From: an uncultured Novosphingobium sp.
GTDB lineage: Bacteria > Pseudomonadota > Alphaproteobacteria > Sphingomonadales > Sphingomonadaceae
NCBI GenBank assembly: GCA_938005655.1
Contig: CALLNA010000061.1
Span: 1-6,385 of the forward strand
Direction: 5' to 3'
Length of the DNA stretch: 6,385 nt
Each line of letters opens with the position of its first letter. Position 1 is the stretch's first letter. Positions 1-5,440 of the stretch are shown here, piece by piece. A program made the translations under genes and the position numbers. Under the pieces are notes generated by a model, which was given only the letters and a program-made list of their open reading frames with translations, had not been told where the DNA came from and did no database searches.

Positions 1-426
1 GGGGCGGAAGCCCGGGCGGGCCCGCCGTTCGAGCTGGCGGTCCATCCCGAATCCGGTCTCGCCGTCGTGCCGCTGACGGTCCAGCGGGGGACGCGCATCC
101 TGCGCTTCCGCGTCGAGGTCGCCGGCAGCAACGCCGAGCAGGCCAAGGGGCTGATGTTCCGGCAGAAGATGGGCGCGGACGAGGGGATGATCTTTCCCTC
201 CGACCCGCCGCGCGAGGGCGTGGCCTTCTGGATGAAGAACACCGTGATCCCGCTCGACATCATCTTCATCGGCGCCGACCATCGCGTGCTCAACATCGCC
301 GCCAACGCCGTGCCCTATTCGCTCACGCCGCTGCCGGCGGCGGGGCCGGTCTCCGGGGTGCTGGAGATCAATGGGGGCCGGGCGGCCGAGCTGGGGATCG
401 TTCCGGGCGACCGGATCGATTGGTGA
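1..426 (+). CDS. DUF192 (UPF0127) family protein, 5' end outside window
   Basis: The reading frame is open from base 1, so the gene is cut by the window edge and 141 C-terminal residues are visible. The GTG at 67 is only an internal codon; I infer the true start, probably with a signal peptide, lies upstream. The visible part carries the DUF192 pattern: the stretch around EQAKGLMFRQKM (start of the conserved domain), then EGMIFPSDPPREGVAFWMKNT, then IPLDIIFI, and a C-terminal GVLEINGGRAAELGIVPGD segment. DUF192 proteins are small, mostly exported, beta-rich proteins with no established biochemical role, so no function is assigned. The stop lies 48 bp before the NDUFA12 start on the same strand, which allows cotranscription. 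Family call is firm; only the N-terminus is unknown. Confidence 0.9.
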   Translation, partial: GAEARAGPPFELAVHPESGLAVVPLTVQRGTRILRFRVEVAGSNAEQAKGLMFRQKMGADEGMIFPSDPPREGVAFWMKNTVIPLDIIFIGADHRVLNIAANAVPYSLTPLPAAGPVSGVLEINGGRAAELGIVPGDRIDW

Positions 427-474
427 GTGATCCGACCTTGCCTTGGGGCGAGGTCTGCGGCTAACGCGCGGGGC

Positions 475-876
475 ATGGGACTCCTCTCGAAGATCTTCAC
501 CTGGTGGGACGGCGCCACCATCGGCACGCTGCTCAACAGCGGGCTGAAGGGCGAGCATGTCGGCACCGACGCGCAGGGCAACCGCTATTACCGCGCGAAG
601 AAGCCCAAGAACGTGGACGGGCGGGAACGCCGTTGGGTGATCTACAACGGCGCCAACGACGCCAGCCGCGTGCCGGCCGAATGGCATGGCTGGCTTCATG
701 GCACCTTCGACGGGGTGCCCGAAAGCTTCCTTCCGCCCGCGCGGATATTCGAGGTCGACTATACGCCGAACGCCACGGGCACACCGGCCGCCTATCGCCC
801 GCAAGGCGCGCTGGAGCGCGGCGGCAAGCGCGCCCGCGCCACGGGCGACTACGAAGCCTGGTCGCCGGACGCCTGA
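475..876 (+). CDS. NADH:ubiquinone oxidoreductase accessory subunit NDUFA12 (B17.2 family)
   Basis: The predicted protein has 133 residues. NDUFA12 is the small accessory subunit of respiratory complex I shared by mitochondria and alphaproteobacteria; it sits on the peripheral arm and supports assembly and stability rather than catalysis. The family pattern is visible: an N-terminal MGLLSKIFTWWDGATIGT segment, GNRYYR near residues 35-40, RRWVIYNG at 52-59, VPAEWHGWLHG at 66-76, and the C-terminal signature RARATGDYEAWSP at 119-131. I chose the ATG at 475 because the family begins there. The frame is open back to a GTG at 427, but those 16 extra residues do not look like the family. The Shine-Dalgarno site is poor (only a GGGG run directly before ATG). 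The stop at 876 is 3 nt before the next start, so translational coupling is likely. The gene lies apart from the main nuo operon, as is common for this subunit. Confidence 0.93.
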   Translation: MGLLSKIFTWWDGATIGTLLNSGLKGEHVGTDAQGNRYYRAKKPKNVDGRERRWVIYNGANDASRVPAEWHGWLHGTFDGVPESFLPPARIFEVDYTPNATGTPAAYRPQGALERGGKRARATGDYEAWSPDA

Positions 877-879
877 GCG

Positions 880-1527
880 GTGAGGGCGCGGGCCCACCTT
901 CTGCTGTTGCCCCTGCTGGCCTCCGCGCTGGGGCTGGCCGCCTGCAACAAGGAGCCTGCCGCACCCGGTCCGTCGCCGACCGACGTCCCCAAGGACGTCG
1001 CCGGCAACAATCCCAACCTCTCGGCGATCGAGAGCGACTACGGCACCCCGGTCAAGGACCGCGTCGGCACGATCGCGCTGCTCAACAAGCGCAACGATCT
1101 CATCACCGACCTCACGCTGAAGCCCGGCGAATCGCGCCGGGTCGGCAATGTCGTGGTGAAGCTCCAGACCTGCGAGCGGACCCTGCCCTGGGAAAGGCCC
1201 GCCGAGACCGGGGCTTTCGTCCAGGTCTTCGTCGAGGAGCGGGCCAAGGCCGGCGATCCCTTGCAGTGGCACAAGGTCTTCTCGGGCTGGCTGTTCAAGA
1301 ACTCGCCGTCGCTGAACGCCGTCGAGCACCCGGTCTATGACGTATGGGTCAAGGACTGCGCAATGAAGTTCCCCGGCGAGGAGGAAGAGGCCGCGGCCCC
1401 GGCCAGCAGCGCCGCGAAGCCCTCGGGCAGCGTGAGCCAGCCCGCCGCTGGAGCGTCGCCCGCGCCGAGCCCGAGCGCGTCTCCCGCCGCCGCGCCGGCT
1501 CCTGCGCCGTCCCCGGCTGCCGAATAG
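880..1527 (+). CDS. DUF2155 domain-containing lipoprotein
   Basis: The protein has 215 residues from a GTG start only 3 nt after the NDUFA12 stop, consistent with translational coupling; no strong Shine-Dalgarno site is seen. Residues 1-22 form a lipoprotein signal: basic N-terminus, a leucine-rich core and lipobox L19-A20-A21-C22, so a lipid-modified Cys22 and a periplasm-facing envelope location are predicted. A Pro-rich linker follows (about 25-40). The DUF2155 domain spans about 60-165, with TLKPGESRRVGNVVVKLQTC, WERPAETGAFVQVF, VFSGWLFKNSPSLNAVEHPVYDVWV and a closing DC pair; two conserved Cys could form a disulfide. The last 45 or so residues are an Ala/Pro/Ser-rich low-complexity tail. 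The domain's function is not known. Presence beside NDUFA12 and aat is a recurring alphaproteobacterial arrangement. The 3' 193 bp overlap the aat frame on the other strand. Confidence 0.88.
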   Translation: MRARAHLLLLPLLASALGLAACNKEPAAPGPSPTDVPKDVAGNNPNLSAIESDYGTPVKDRVGTIALLNKRNDLITDLTLKPGESRRVGNVVVKLQTCERTLPWERPAETGAFVQVFVEERAKAGDPLQWHKVFSGWLFKNSPSLNAVEHPVYDVWVKDCAMKFPGEEEEAAAPASSAAKPSGSVSQPAAGASPAPSPSASPAAAPAPAPSPAAE

Positions 1528-2132
1528 CGCTGGGCTTCGGCCAGCCGCAGGCGGTATTCCGCCTGGCTGATCTCGACCGCGCCCAGCGAGGCGAGGTGGT
1601 CGGTGATGAACTGGCAGTCGAGCAGCTCGCCCCCCGCCCGCCGCAGCGCCGCCACCAGCCAGGCCAGAGCCACCTTGGAGGCGTCGGTCGCCCGGCTGAA
1701 CATGGATTCGCCGCAGAACACCCGGTCGAAGCCGACGCCGTAGAGGCCGCCGACCAGTTCGCGTTCTCCGTCCTCGCCGGTCTGCCAGCACTCGATCGAA
1801 TGGGCGAGGCCGCGCTCGTGCATCAGGCGATAGGTCGCGGCGATTCGCTCGCTGATCCAGGTGTCGCCGCTGTCGCGGCGCGGCGCGGCGCAGCGGTCGA
1901 GCACGGCGGCGAAGGCGGCGTTGCAGGTGACGGCGAACTTTTCCCGGCGCACCGCCTTGGCCAGCGAGCGCGACAGGTGGAATCCGTCAAGCGGCAGGAT
2001 CGCCCTCCGCCGCGGCTCGACCCAAAAGATCTCGGGGTCGTCGCGCGCGTCGGCCATCGGGAAGATGCCGCTGCGATAGCCGAGCAGCAGCATGTCCGGA
2101 TCGATGACCGAGGGCGAAAAGGGCGAATGCAT
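1335..2132 (-). CDS. aat: leucyl/phenylalanyl-tRNA--protein transferase
   Basis: Aat moves Leu or Phe from aminoacyl-tRNA onto proteins with N-terminal Arg or Lys in the cytoplasm, creating the N-degron read by ClpS/ClpAP. The 265-residue frame shows the family motifs in order: LLLGYRSGIFPMAD (15-28), IFWVEPRRRAILPL (35-48), TWI (91-93), LVGGLYGV (126-133), GESMFS (141-146), ASKVALAWLV (151-160), LLDCQF (170-175) and HLASLGAVEI (179-188). The ATG at 2132 gives a normal N-terminus; the next Met (residue 14) would also keep the core. No clear Shine-Dalgarno site is visible. The conserved core ends about residue 200. From residue 204 on, 62 Ala/Gly-rich residues are encoded opposite the 3' end of the DUF2155 gene, making this protein longer than a typical Aat. 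The core call is firm; whether the whole tail is made and matters is uncertain. Confidence 0.93.
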   Translation of the reverse strand: MHSPFSPSVIDPDMLLLGYRSGIFPMADARDDPEIFWVEPRRRAILPLDGFHLSRSLAKAVRREKFAVTCNAAFAAVLDRCAAPRRDSGDTWISERIAATYRLMHERGLAHSIECWQTGEDGERELVGGLYGVGFDRVFCGESMFSRATDASKVALAWLVAALRRAGGELLDCQFITDHLASLGAVEISQAEYRLRLAEAQRYSAAGDGAGAGAAAGDALGLGAGDAPAAGWLTLPEGFAALLAGAAASSSSPGNFIAQSLTHTS

Positions 2133-2204
2133 CCCGGACGATATAGCAGCAATGCCGGTAAAAACCTCCCCACACGCAACTCACACACACGAGGGAATTG
2201 CCCG

Positions 2205-2231
2205 TTGCCATGCTGCGCGGCAGGGGATAGA
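2205..2231 (+). promoter_or_regulatory. possible promoter for tRNA-Trp
   Basis: A TTGCCA box (2205-2210) is followed after 15 bp by GATAGA (2226-2231), and then by a GC-rich stretch up to the tRNA 5' end at 2246. A start near 2238 would give a very short 5' leader. The GC-rich segment after the -10-like box would fit a stringently controlled stable-RNA promoter. The match to the sigma-70 consensus is partial and the spacer is short, so this is only a candidate. Confidence 0.2.
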
Positions 2232-2245
2232 GGCGGCGGGCCTGC

Positions 2246-2321
2246 AGGAGTGTAGCTCAGTTGGTAGAGCATCGGTCTCCAAAACCGAGTGCCGGGGGTT
2301 CGAATCCCTCCACTCCTGCCA
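2246..2321 (+). tRNA. tRNA-Trp (anticodon CCA), CCA end encoded
   Basis: A complete 76-nt cloverleaf can be folded by eye. The acceptor stem AGGAGTG (2246-2252) pairs perfectly with CACTCCT (2311-2317). G is the discriminator base (2318) and CCA is encoded (2319-2321). The D arm contains AGCTCAGTTGGTAGAGC. The anticodon stem TCGGT/ACCGA closes the loop CTCCAAA with anticodon CCA, which reads UGG. The T arm carries GGTTCGAATCC. tRNA-Trp just upstream of secE-nusG-rplK is a common alphaproteobacterial arrangement. Here a membrane protein gene starts 39 nt downstream, so read-through transcription from this gene is possible. Confidence 0.98.
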
Positions 2322-2360
2322 GCATCTTCCGCCAGTCTGCCGGGGAGCGGTGCCGCGTCG

Positions 2361-3872
2361 ATGGATGCAGTTGAGCAGAGTCCGGCGCGCCGTTCCCCCG
2401 GCAACTTCCTGACCCGAACCCCCAATCCCCGCGAGAGCCTGGTCTACGGCGTGGTCCTCGCGCTGCTGGCCTCGCTGCCGGTGCTGGTGGCCGCTGTGCC
2501 GCAGATGACCGACTACGCCTCGCACCTCGCGCGCTACCACGTCATGCTCGACGGCGGGCGCAGCCCGTTCCTCGCCCGCTATTACGAGTTCCACTGGCGC
2601 TGGAACGGCAACCTCGGCGCGGACATCCTGATCTGGCCCTTCGCCAGCCTGTTCGGGCTGGAGGCGGGGGCGCGGATCATGACCGCGCTGATCCCGGCCC
2701 TGACCGGCCTCGGCCTGGTGACGGTCGAGTGGACCCTGCGGCGCCGGGTCGGTGCGGGCGCGCTGCTCGCCCTGGCGCTGATCTGGTCCCCGGCGCTCGG
2801 CATGGGCTTCCTCAACTTCTGCCTCTCGCTCGCCGCCGCGCTGTTCGCCTTCGCGCTGTGGGTGAAGCTCGAGGGCCGGCCCTGGCGCTGGGCGCTGTTC
2901 GTGCCGGTCTCGCTGCTCATCTGGCTCTGCCACATGTCGGGCTGGGGCGTCCTCGGCGTGATGGTCTTCACCTACGAGCTGCACCGCCGCCGCGACCTGA
3001 GCGCCTTCCTCGCCCCCTGGCCCCTGCTGCCGCCGGTCCTGCCGGTGCTGCTGCTCGGCGGCGCGACGCGCGGCGCGCTCGACTTCGGCAAGGCCCCGCT
3101 GGTCTACAAGACCGGCATCTTCCTCCAGGCGATGCGCGACCAGAACGCCGCGCTCGACACCAACAGCCTCTACCTGATCCTGCTCGTCTTCTGCATCGCC
3201 CTGGTCCTGCGCCGGGTCGACGGCCGCCTGGGAATCGCGGCGGTCCTGCTCGGCCTGCTCGCGGTCGTCATGCCGCGCCATTTCGGCGGCGGCGACTATG
3301 CCGACTACCGGCTGATCGGTGTGGCGCTGATGATCGGCTGCCTGGCGATCGACAAGGCCGGGCCGCGCTGGCTGCTGATGCTCGCCTCGCTGCTGTTCCT
3401 CGGCCGCCTCGCCGTGACCACCGAGGCCTGGGTGAGGACCTCGCGCGAGACCGACCGCATCCTCACCGTGGTCGACCGCCTGCCCGAGGGCGCCCGGGTC
3501 GCCGGCGCGGTCCTGGTCGAGCGGAGCGCCTGGGGGATCGACCCGCTCCAGCACCTGCCGAGCTTCGCCACGGTGCGGCGCGACGCGCTGGTCAACACCC
3601 ATTTCGCCCTGCCGGGCATCCATATGCTCCAGCTCCGCGAGGGCGGGCCGGGCTTCATCGACCCCTCGCACCGCGTCTTCCACCGCGCCGGTCAGCCGGT
3701 CGACCTGTCCCGCTTCGCGCCCGCCCGGATGGCCGACTACCTGTGGTACGTTGGCAAGGTCGAGCCCGCCCGCCTGCCCGCCGGAGCCCAGGTGATCTAC
3801 CGCACCCAGGGCTCGCTGCTCGCGCGGCTGGGCAAGCCGGTCCGTCTTGCAATTCCGCAACGCCAGGGCTAA
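2361..3872 (+). CDS. polytopic membrane protein of unknown function, GT-C glycosyltransferase-like layout
   Basis: The product has 503 residues; I do not recognise a specific family. It begins with a short hydrophilic N-terminus, a first membrane helix at about 27-47, and then a loop with a D51-YAS-H55-LAR motif. About eight or nine further hydrophobic segments follow (roughly 88-104, 105-126, 132-169, 176-205, 218-235, 269-284, 289-304, 316-331, 335-352). The last 145 or so residues are hydrophilic and probably form a soluble domain. A charged Asp/His first loop and a C-terminal extracytoplasmic domain recall GT-C lipid-linked-sugar transferases, but that is inference from layout alone. The ATG at 2361 is preferred because the frame's earlier ATG (2289) lies inside the tRNA gene. 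Ribosome-site evidence is weak (GGGGAG at 2342-2347, 13 nt away). Base composition matches the neighbours, so there is no sign of recent transfer. Confidence 0.85.
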   Translation: MDAVEQSPARRSPGNFLTRTPNPRESLVYGVVLALLASLPVLVAAVPQMTDYASHLARYHVMLDGGRSPFLARYYEFHWRWNGNLGADILIWPFASLFGLEAGARIMTALIPALTGLGLVTVEWTLRRRVGAGALLALALIWSPALGMGFLNFCLSLAAALFAFALWVKLEGRPWRWALFVPVSLLIWLCHMSGWGVLGVMVFTYELHRRRDLSAFLAPWPLLPPVLPVLLLGGATRGALDFGKAPLVYKTGIFLQAMRDQNAALDTNSLYLILLVFCIALVLRRVDGRLGIAAVLLGLLAVVMPRHFGGGDYADYRLIGVALMIGCLAIDKAGPRWLLMLASLLFLGRLAVTTEAWVRTSRETDRILTVVDRLPEGARVAGAVLVERSAWGIDPLQHLPSFATVRRDALVNTHFALPGIHMLQLREGGPGFIDPSHRVFHRAGQPVDLSRFAPARMADYLWYVGKVEPARLPAGAQVIYRTQGSLLARLGKPVRLAIPQRQG

Positions 3873-3982
3873 GTGCCCACCGTCCTTCCGACATCGGAGA
3901 ACGCGCTGCCCCTCCCGGTTGCCTCCCAGGCGCCGGGGCGGCGCTGTCCCCGTGGTCAAAGGCGATAAGGATTTTTTGCAAG

Positions 3983-4198
3983 ATGGACGAGCGCGCAGCC
4001 AAGCCCAGGACGAGCCCCGGCGAATTCATTCGCCAGGTGCGCACCGAAGCGTCGAAGGTCGTCTGGCCCACCCGCCAGGAGACCGTGACCACCGCGATCT
4101 TCGTCGGGATCATGATGGTGATCCTGGCGGTGTTCTTCCTGGGCGTCGATTCGCTGTTCGGCGAGATCGTGAAACTGCTGCTGTCGCTGGCCGGATAA
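3983..4198 (+). CDS. secE: preprotein translocase subunit SecE
   Basis: SecE is the small clamp subunit of the SecYEG inner-membrane translocon. The 71-residue product is the short single-helix form common in bacteria outside the enterics. Residues 13-33 are the amphipathic cytoplasmic helix with the conserved SKVVWPTRQET motif (24-34), which contacts SecY. One transmembrane helix follows at about 36-56, then a short C-terminal segment. The start was chosen from the family's length; AAGG at 3967-3970 is a distant, weak ribosome site. The preceding 110 nt have no gene. They contain a small GC hairpin (GCGCC 3930-3934 with GGCGC 3940-3944) and an AT-rich patch at 3970-3977, but I could not identify a convincing promoter. 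nusG starts 13 nt downstream, the classic secE-nusG pair. Confidence 0.96.
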   Translation: MDERAAKPRTSPGEFIRQVRTEASKVVWPTRQETVTTAIFVGIMMVILAVFFLGVDSLFGEIVKLLLSLAG

Positions 4199-4211
4199 CT
4201 AAGAGAGACAC

Positions 4212-4748
4212 ATGGCCCGCTGGTACATCATCCACGCCTATTCCGGTTTCGAGAACAAGGTCCGCGATTCGATCCTCACCGAGGCCGAGCGCAAGGGCCT
4301 GTCGCAGCTCGTCGAGGCGGTCGAAGTGCCGACCGAGACGATCACCGAGGTCAAGCGCGGCAAGAAGGTCCAGGTCGAGCGCAAGTTCATGCCCGGCTAC
4401 GTCCTCGCCAAGCTGGCGATGAACGACGACGTCTACCACCTCGTCAAGAACACGCCGAAGGTGACGGGCTTCCTCGGCCCCAACGGCAAGCCGCAGGCGA
4501 TCTCGGAGCGCGAAGCCGCCCGCTACTTCGGCAGCCGCGAGCAGGCCGCCGCCGAGCCGCGCAAGCAGGTCGTGGTCGATTACGAGATCGGCGATTCGGT
4601 CAAGGTCAACGCCGGTCCCTTCGCCAGCTTCAACGGTGTGGTGGAGGAGCTGGACTTCGACAAGAGCCGGGTCAAGGTCTCGGTCTCGATCTTCGGCCGC
4701 GCCACCCCGGTCGAGCTGGGCTTCGAGGAAGTCGAGCTGGTCCGCTGA
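4212..4748 (+). CDS. nusG: transcription termination/antitermination factor NusG
   Basis: NusG binds the RNA polymerase clamp and links it to Rho, or to ribosomal protein S10 during transcription-translation coupling. The 178-residue protein is full length. The NGN domain covers about 3-115: it starts with RWYIIHAYSGFENKVRDSI, includes VQVERKFMPGYVLAK (53-67) and VTGFLGPNGKPQAIS (84-98). A linker follows, then the KOW domain at about 124-178 with IGDSVKVNAGPFASFNGVV (126-144) and the closing signature FGRATPVELGFEEVE (161-175). A purine-rich ribosome site, AAGAGAG (4201-4207), lies 4 nt before the ATG. It is cotranscribed with secE on spacing grounds. Downstream, the usual short gap to rplK is replaced by a 777-bp region with a reverse-strand gene and palindromic repeats. 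Confidence 0.98.
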   Translation: MARWYIIHAYSGFENKVRDSILTEAERKGLSQLVEAVEVPTETITEVKRGKKVQVERKFMPGYVLAKLAMNDDVYHLVKNTPKVTGFLGPNGKPQAISEREAARYFGSREQAAAEPRKQVVVDYEIGDSVKVNAGPFASFNGVVEELDFDKSRVKVSVSIFGRATPVELGFEEVELVR

Positions 4749-4787
4749 GGCGGACCGGGCCGGCATCTCGCTACCATTCAGCATATG

Positions 4788-4819
4788 CGTCGCCCCGGAC
4801 TTGATCCGGGGCCCCGCTT
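4788..4819 (+). repeat. 32-bp palindromic repeat R1 (forward copy)
   Basis: This unit begins CGTCGCCCCGG and ends GGGGCCCCGCTT. The stem GCCCCGGA (4792-4799) pairs with TCCGGGGC (4805-4812) around the loop CTTGA. It differs from R4 at 2 of 32 positions. It begins 39 nt after the nusG stop and forms an inverted pair with R2. The type resembles dispersed intergenic palindromes common in alphaproteobacterial genomes. The pyrimidine-rich GCTTTCTTT that follows could give weak terminator activity, but there is no true U-run. Confidence 0.85.
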
Positions 4820-4847
4820 TCTTTCAGGCGCAGCGCCGCGAAGGAAG

Positions 4848-4880
4848 AAGCGGGATCCCGGTTCGAGCCCGGGATGACGA
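4848..4880 (-). repeat. palindromic repeat R2 (reverse copy)
   Basis: Read on the minus strand it is the same unit as R1 (TCGTCATCCCGGG... CCCGCTT). The stem ATCCCGG (4855-4861) pairs with CCGGGAT (4869-4875). It is the most diverged copy, but its changes in the stem occur on both arms, so pairing is kept. It faces R1 across 28 bp and lies 51 bp from the GIY-YIG stop codon. Confidence 0.8.
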
Positions 4881-4887
4881 TGGGCAG

Positions 4888-4922
4888 GTGGAGCGTCAGG
4901 AACGTAAGTTCCCCGCTTCCAC
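4888..4922. other. strong 13-bp hairpin 3' of the GIY-YIG gene
   Basis: GTGGAGCG (4888-4895) pairs with CGCT (4914-4917) plus CCAC (4919-4922), with T4918 bulged. After a small internal loop (TCA opposite C), GGAAC (4899-4903) pairs with GTTCC (4908-4912) around the loop GTAA. On the plus strand that is a GNRA tetraloop. The hairpin begins 10 nt after the end of the reverse-strand GIY-YIG gene, in its 3' direction. No U-run follows on either strand, so a standard Rho-independent terminator is not supported. It could stabilise an mRNA end or be a terminal structure of a mobile unit. Confidence 0.5.
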
Positions 4923-4931
4923 AGCCCCCGA

Positions 4932-5231
4932 TCAGACGAGCAGGTCGTAGAGATCGCTCCAACCCGGGTTGGCCTTTTCGATCAGGTCGAACTTCCACTG
5001 CCGGCGCCAACGCTTGATCCGCTTCTCGTGGGCGATGCAGTCGAGGATCGTCTCGCCGCGCTCGGCCCAGACCAGGCGGCACAAGCCGTAGCGCGCGCAG
5101 AAATCGGAGCCTGTCCCCTCGCGGTGCTGGAAGATACGCTGCGGGAGGTTGGCGGTGACGCCGATATACATCGTGCCGCGGTAGCGGTCGGCCATGATAT
5201 AGACCCAGCCGCCAAGATTCTCCTGGTCCAT
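4932..5231 (-). CDS. small GIY-YIG nuclease-family protein
   Basis: The 99-residue product is a single GIY-YIG domain of the short stand-alone (YhbQ/UPF0213-like) type. The GIY element is W9-V-Y11-I-M-A and the YIG element is M21-Y22-I23-G24-V25-T26. R32 and H36 follow in LPQRIFQH, and E69 lies in HEKRIKRW (68-75). These match the Tyr/Tyr/Arg/Glu set used by GIY-YIG endonucleases to cut DNA with a metal ion, so the site looks intact. The physiological role of these small proteins is poorly known. I chose the ATG at 5231, which is directly followed by the domain. The frame stays open 50 codons further upstream, but those codons are translated repeats R3 and R4, so they are probably not protein. 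No Shine-Dalgarno site is seen. The gene runs against nusG and rplK and is bracketed by inverted repeat pairs. Confidence 0.88.
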   Translation of the reverse strand: MDQENLGGWVYIMADRYRGTMYIGVTANLPQRIFQHREGTGSDFCARYGLCRLVWAERGETILDCIAHEKRIKRWRRQWKFDLIEKANPGWSDLYDLLV

Positions 5232-5248
5232 CGCGGGGAGTGGGAGGG

Positions 5249-5281
5249 AAGCGGGACCCCGGGTCAAGCCCGGGGTGACGA
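5249..5281 (-). repeat. palindromic repeat R3 (reverse copy)
   Basis: The stem ACCCCGGG (5256-5263) pairs with CCCGGGGT (5269-5276) around the 5-nt loop TCAAG: an uninterrupted 8-bp stem. Read on the minus strand, it differs from R4 at 2 of 32 positions. It begins 18 bp upstream of the GIY-YIG start codon, so it lies in that gene's 5' region. Confidence 0.85.
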
Positions 5282-5313
5282 GGGTGTGGTGGACGCGATC
5301 AGTATCCCTCATT

Positions 5314-5345
5314 CGTCGCCCCGGACTTGACCCGGGGTCCCGCTT
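5314..5345 (+). repeat. palindromic repeat R4 (forward copy)
   Basis: This is the same unit as R1, differing at 2 of 32 positions. CCCCGG (5319-5324) pairs with CCGGGG (5332-5337), and G5318 can wobble with T5338. It faces R3 back to back across 32 bp, so the pair forms a larger inverted repeat. It marks the boundary between the repeat region and the rplK leader. Confidence 0.85.
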
Positions 5346-5375
5346 GTTCCGCCGGTGCGAGCAGGCACTCCGCCA

Positions 5376-5404
5376 TTGCAATCGCGCCGCTTTGCCGCTA
5401 TCGG
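5376..5404 (+). promoter_or_regulatory. possible promoter for rplK-rplA
   Basis: TTGCAA (5376-5381) is followed after 17 bp by TATCGG (5399-5404), a partial sigma-70-type match. It lies downstream of repeat R4 and 122 bp before the rplK start. Because a reverse gene and strong hairpins separate rplK from nusG, a separate promoter here would make sense. The box matches are weak and this is a candidate only. Confidence 0.25.
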
Positions 5405-5440
5405 CCCGCGCTTCCGGGCAACCGGAAATCCGCGCGGGAG

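Noticed and set aside
504..1340. 278-codon plus-strand frame across NDUFA12 and DUF2155
   Set aside because: It is an Arg-rich shadow in another frame; both real genes have clear family motifs.
1344..2255. 303-codon plus-strand frame opposite aat
   Set aside because: It has no recognisable motif and mirrors the strongly conserved aat coding strand.
2246..2360. tRNA-Trp as an integration site for an island
   Set aside because: No integrase is present and I saw no second copy of the tRNA 3' end downstream; the following gene matches its neighbours in composition.
2181..3959. 592-codon open frame on the minus strand, the longest in the window
   Set aside because: It is antisense to the membrane protein gene and the tRNA. 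Its translation is a Gly/Arg/Gln/Glu/His-rich string with no motifs, typical of a reverse frame opened by high GC.
3919..3969. Promoter for secE
   Set aside because: TTGCCT at 3919 has no acceptable -10 box at the right distance, and GATAAG at 3964 has no -35 partner.
2729..4198. 489-codon plus-strand frame ending in SecE
   Set aside because: Only the last 71 codons are SecE. The part before is an out-of-frame Arg/Ala/Pro-rich reading of the membrane protein gene, not a fusion.
4788..4825. R1 as the Rho-independent terminator of nusG
   Set aside because: The stem is strong but the T-rich stretch starts several bases after it and is interrupted, and the same unit occurs where no gene ends (R4).
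4788..5345. CRISPR-like array or insertion sequence
   Set aside because: The repeats are only four, in alternating orientation with unequal spacing and a gene between them. No transposase and no clear target-site duplication were seen.
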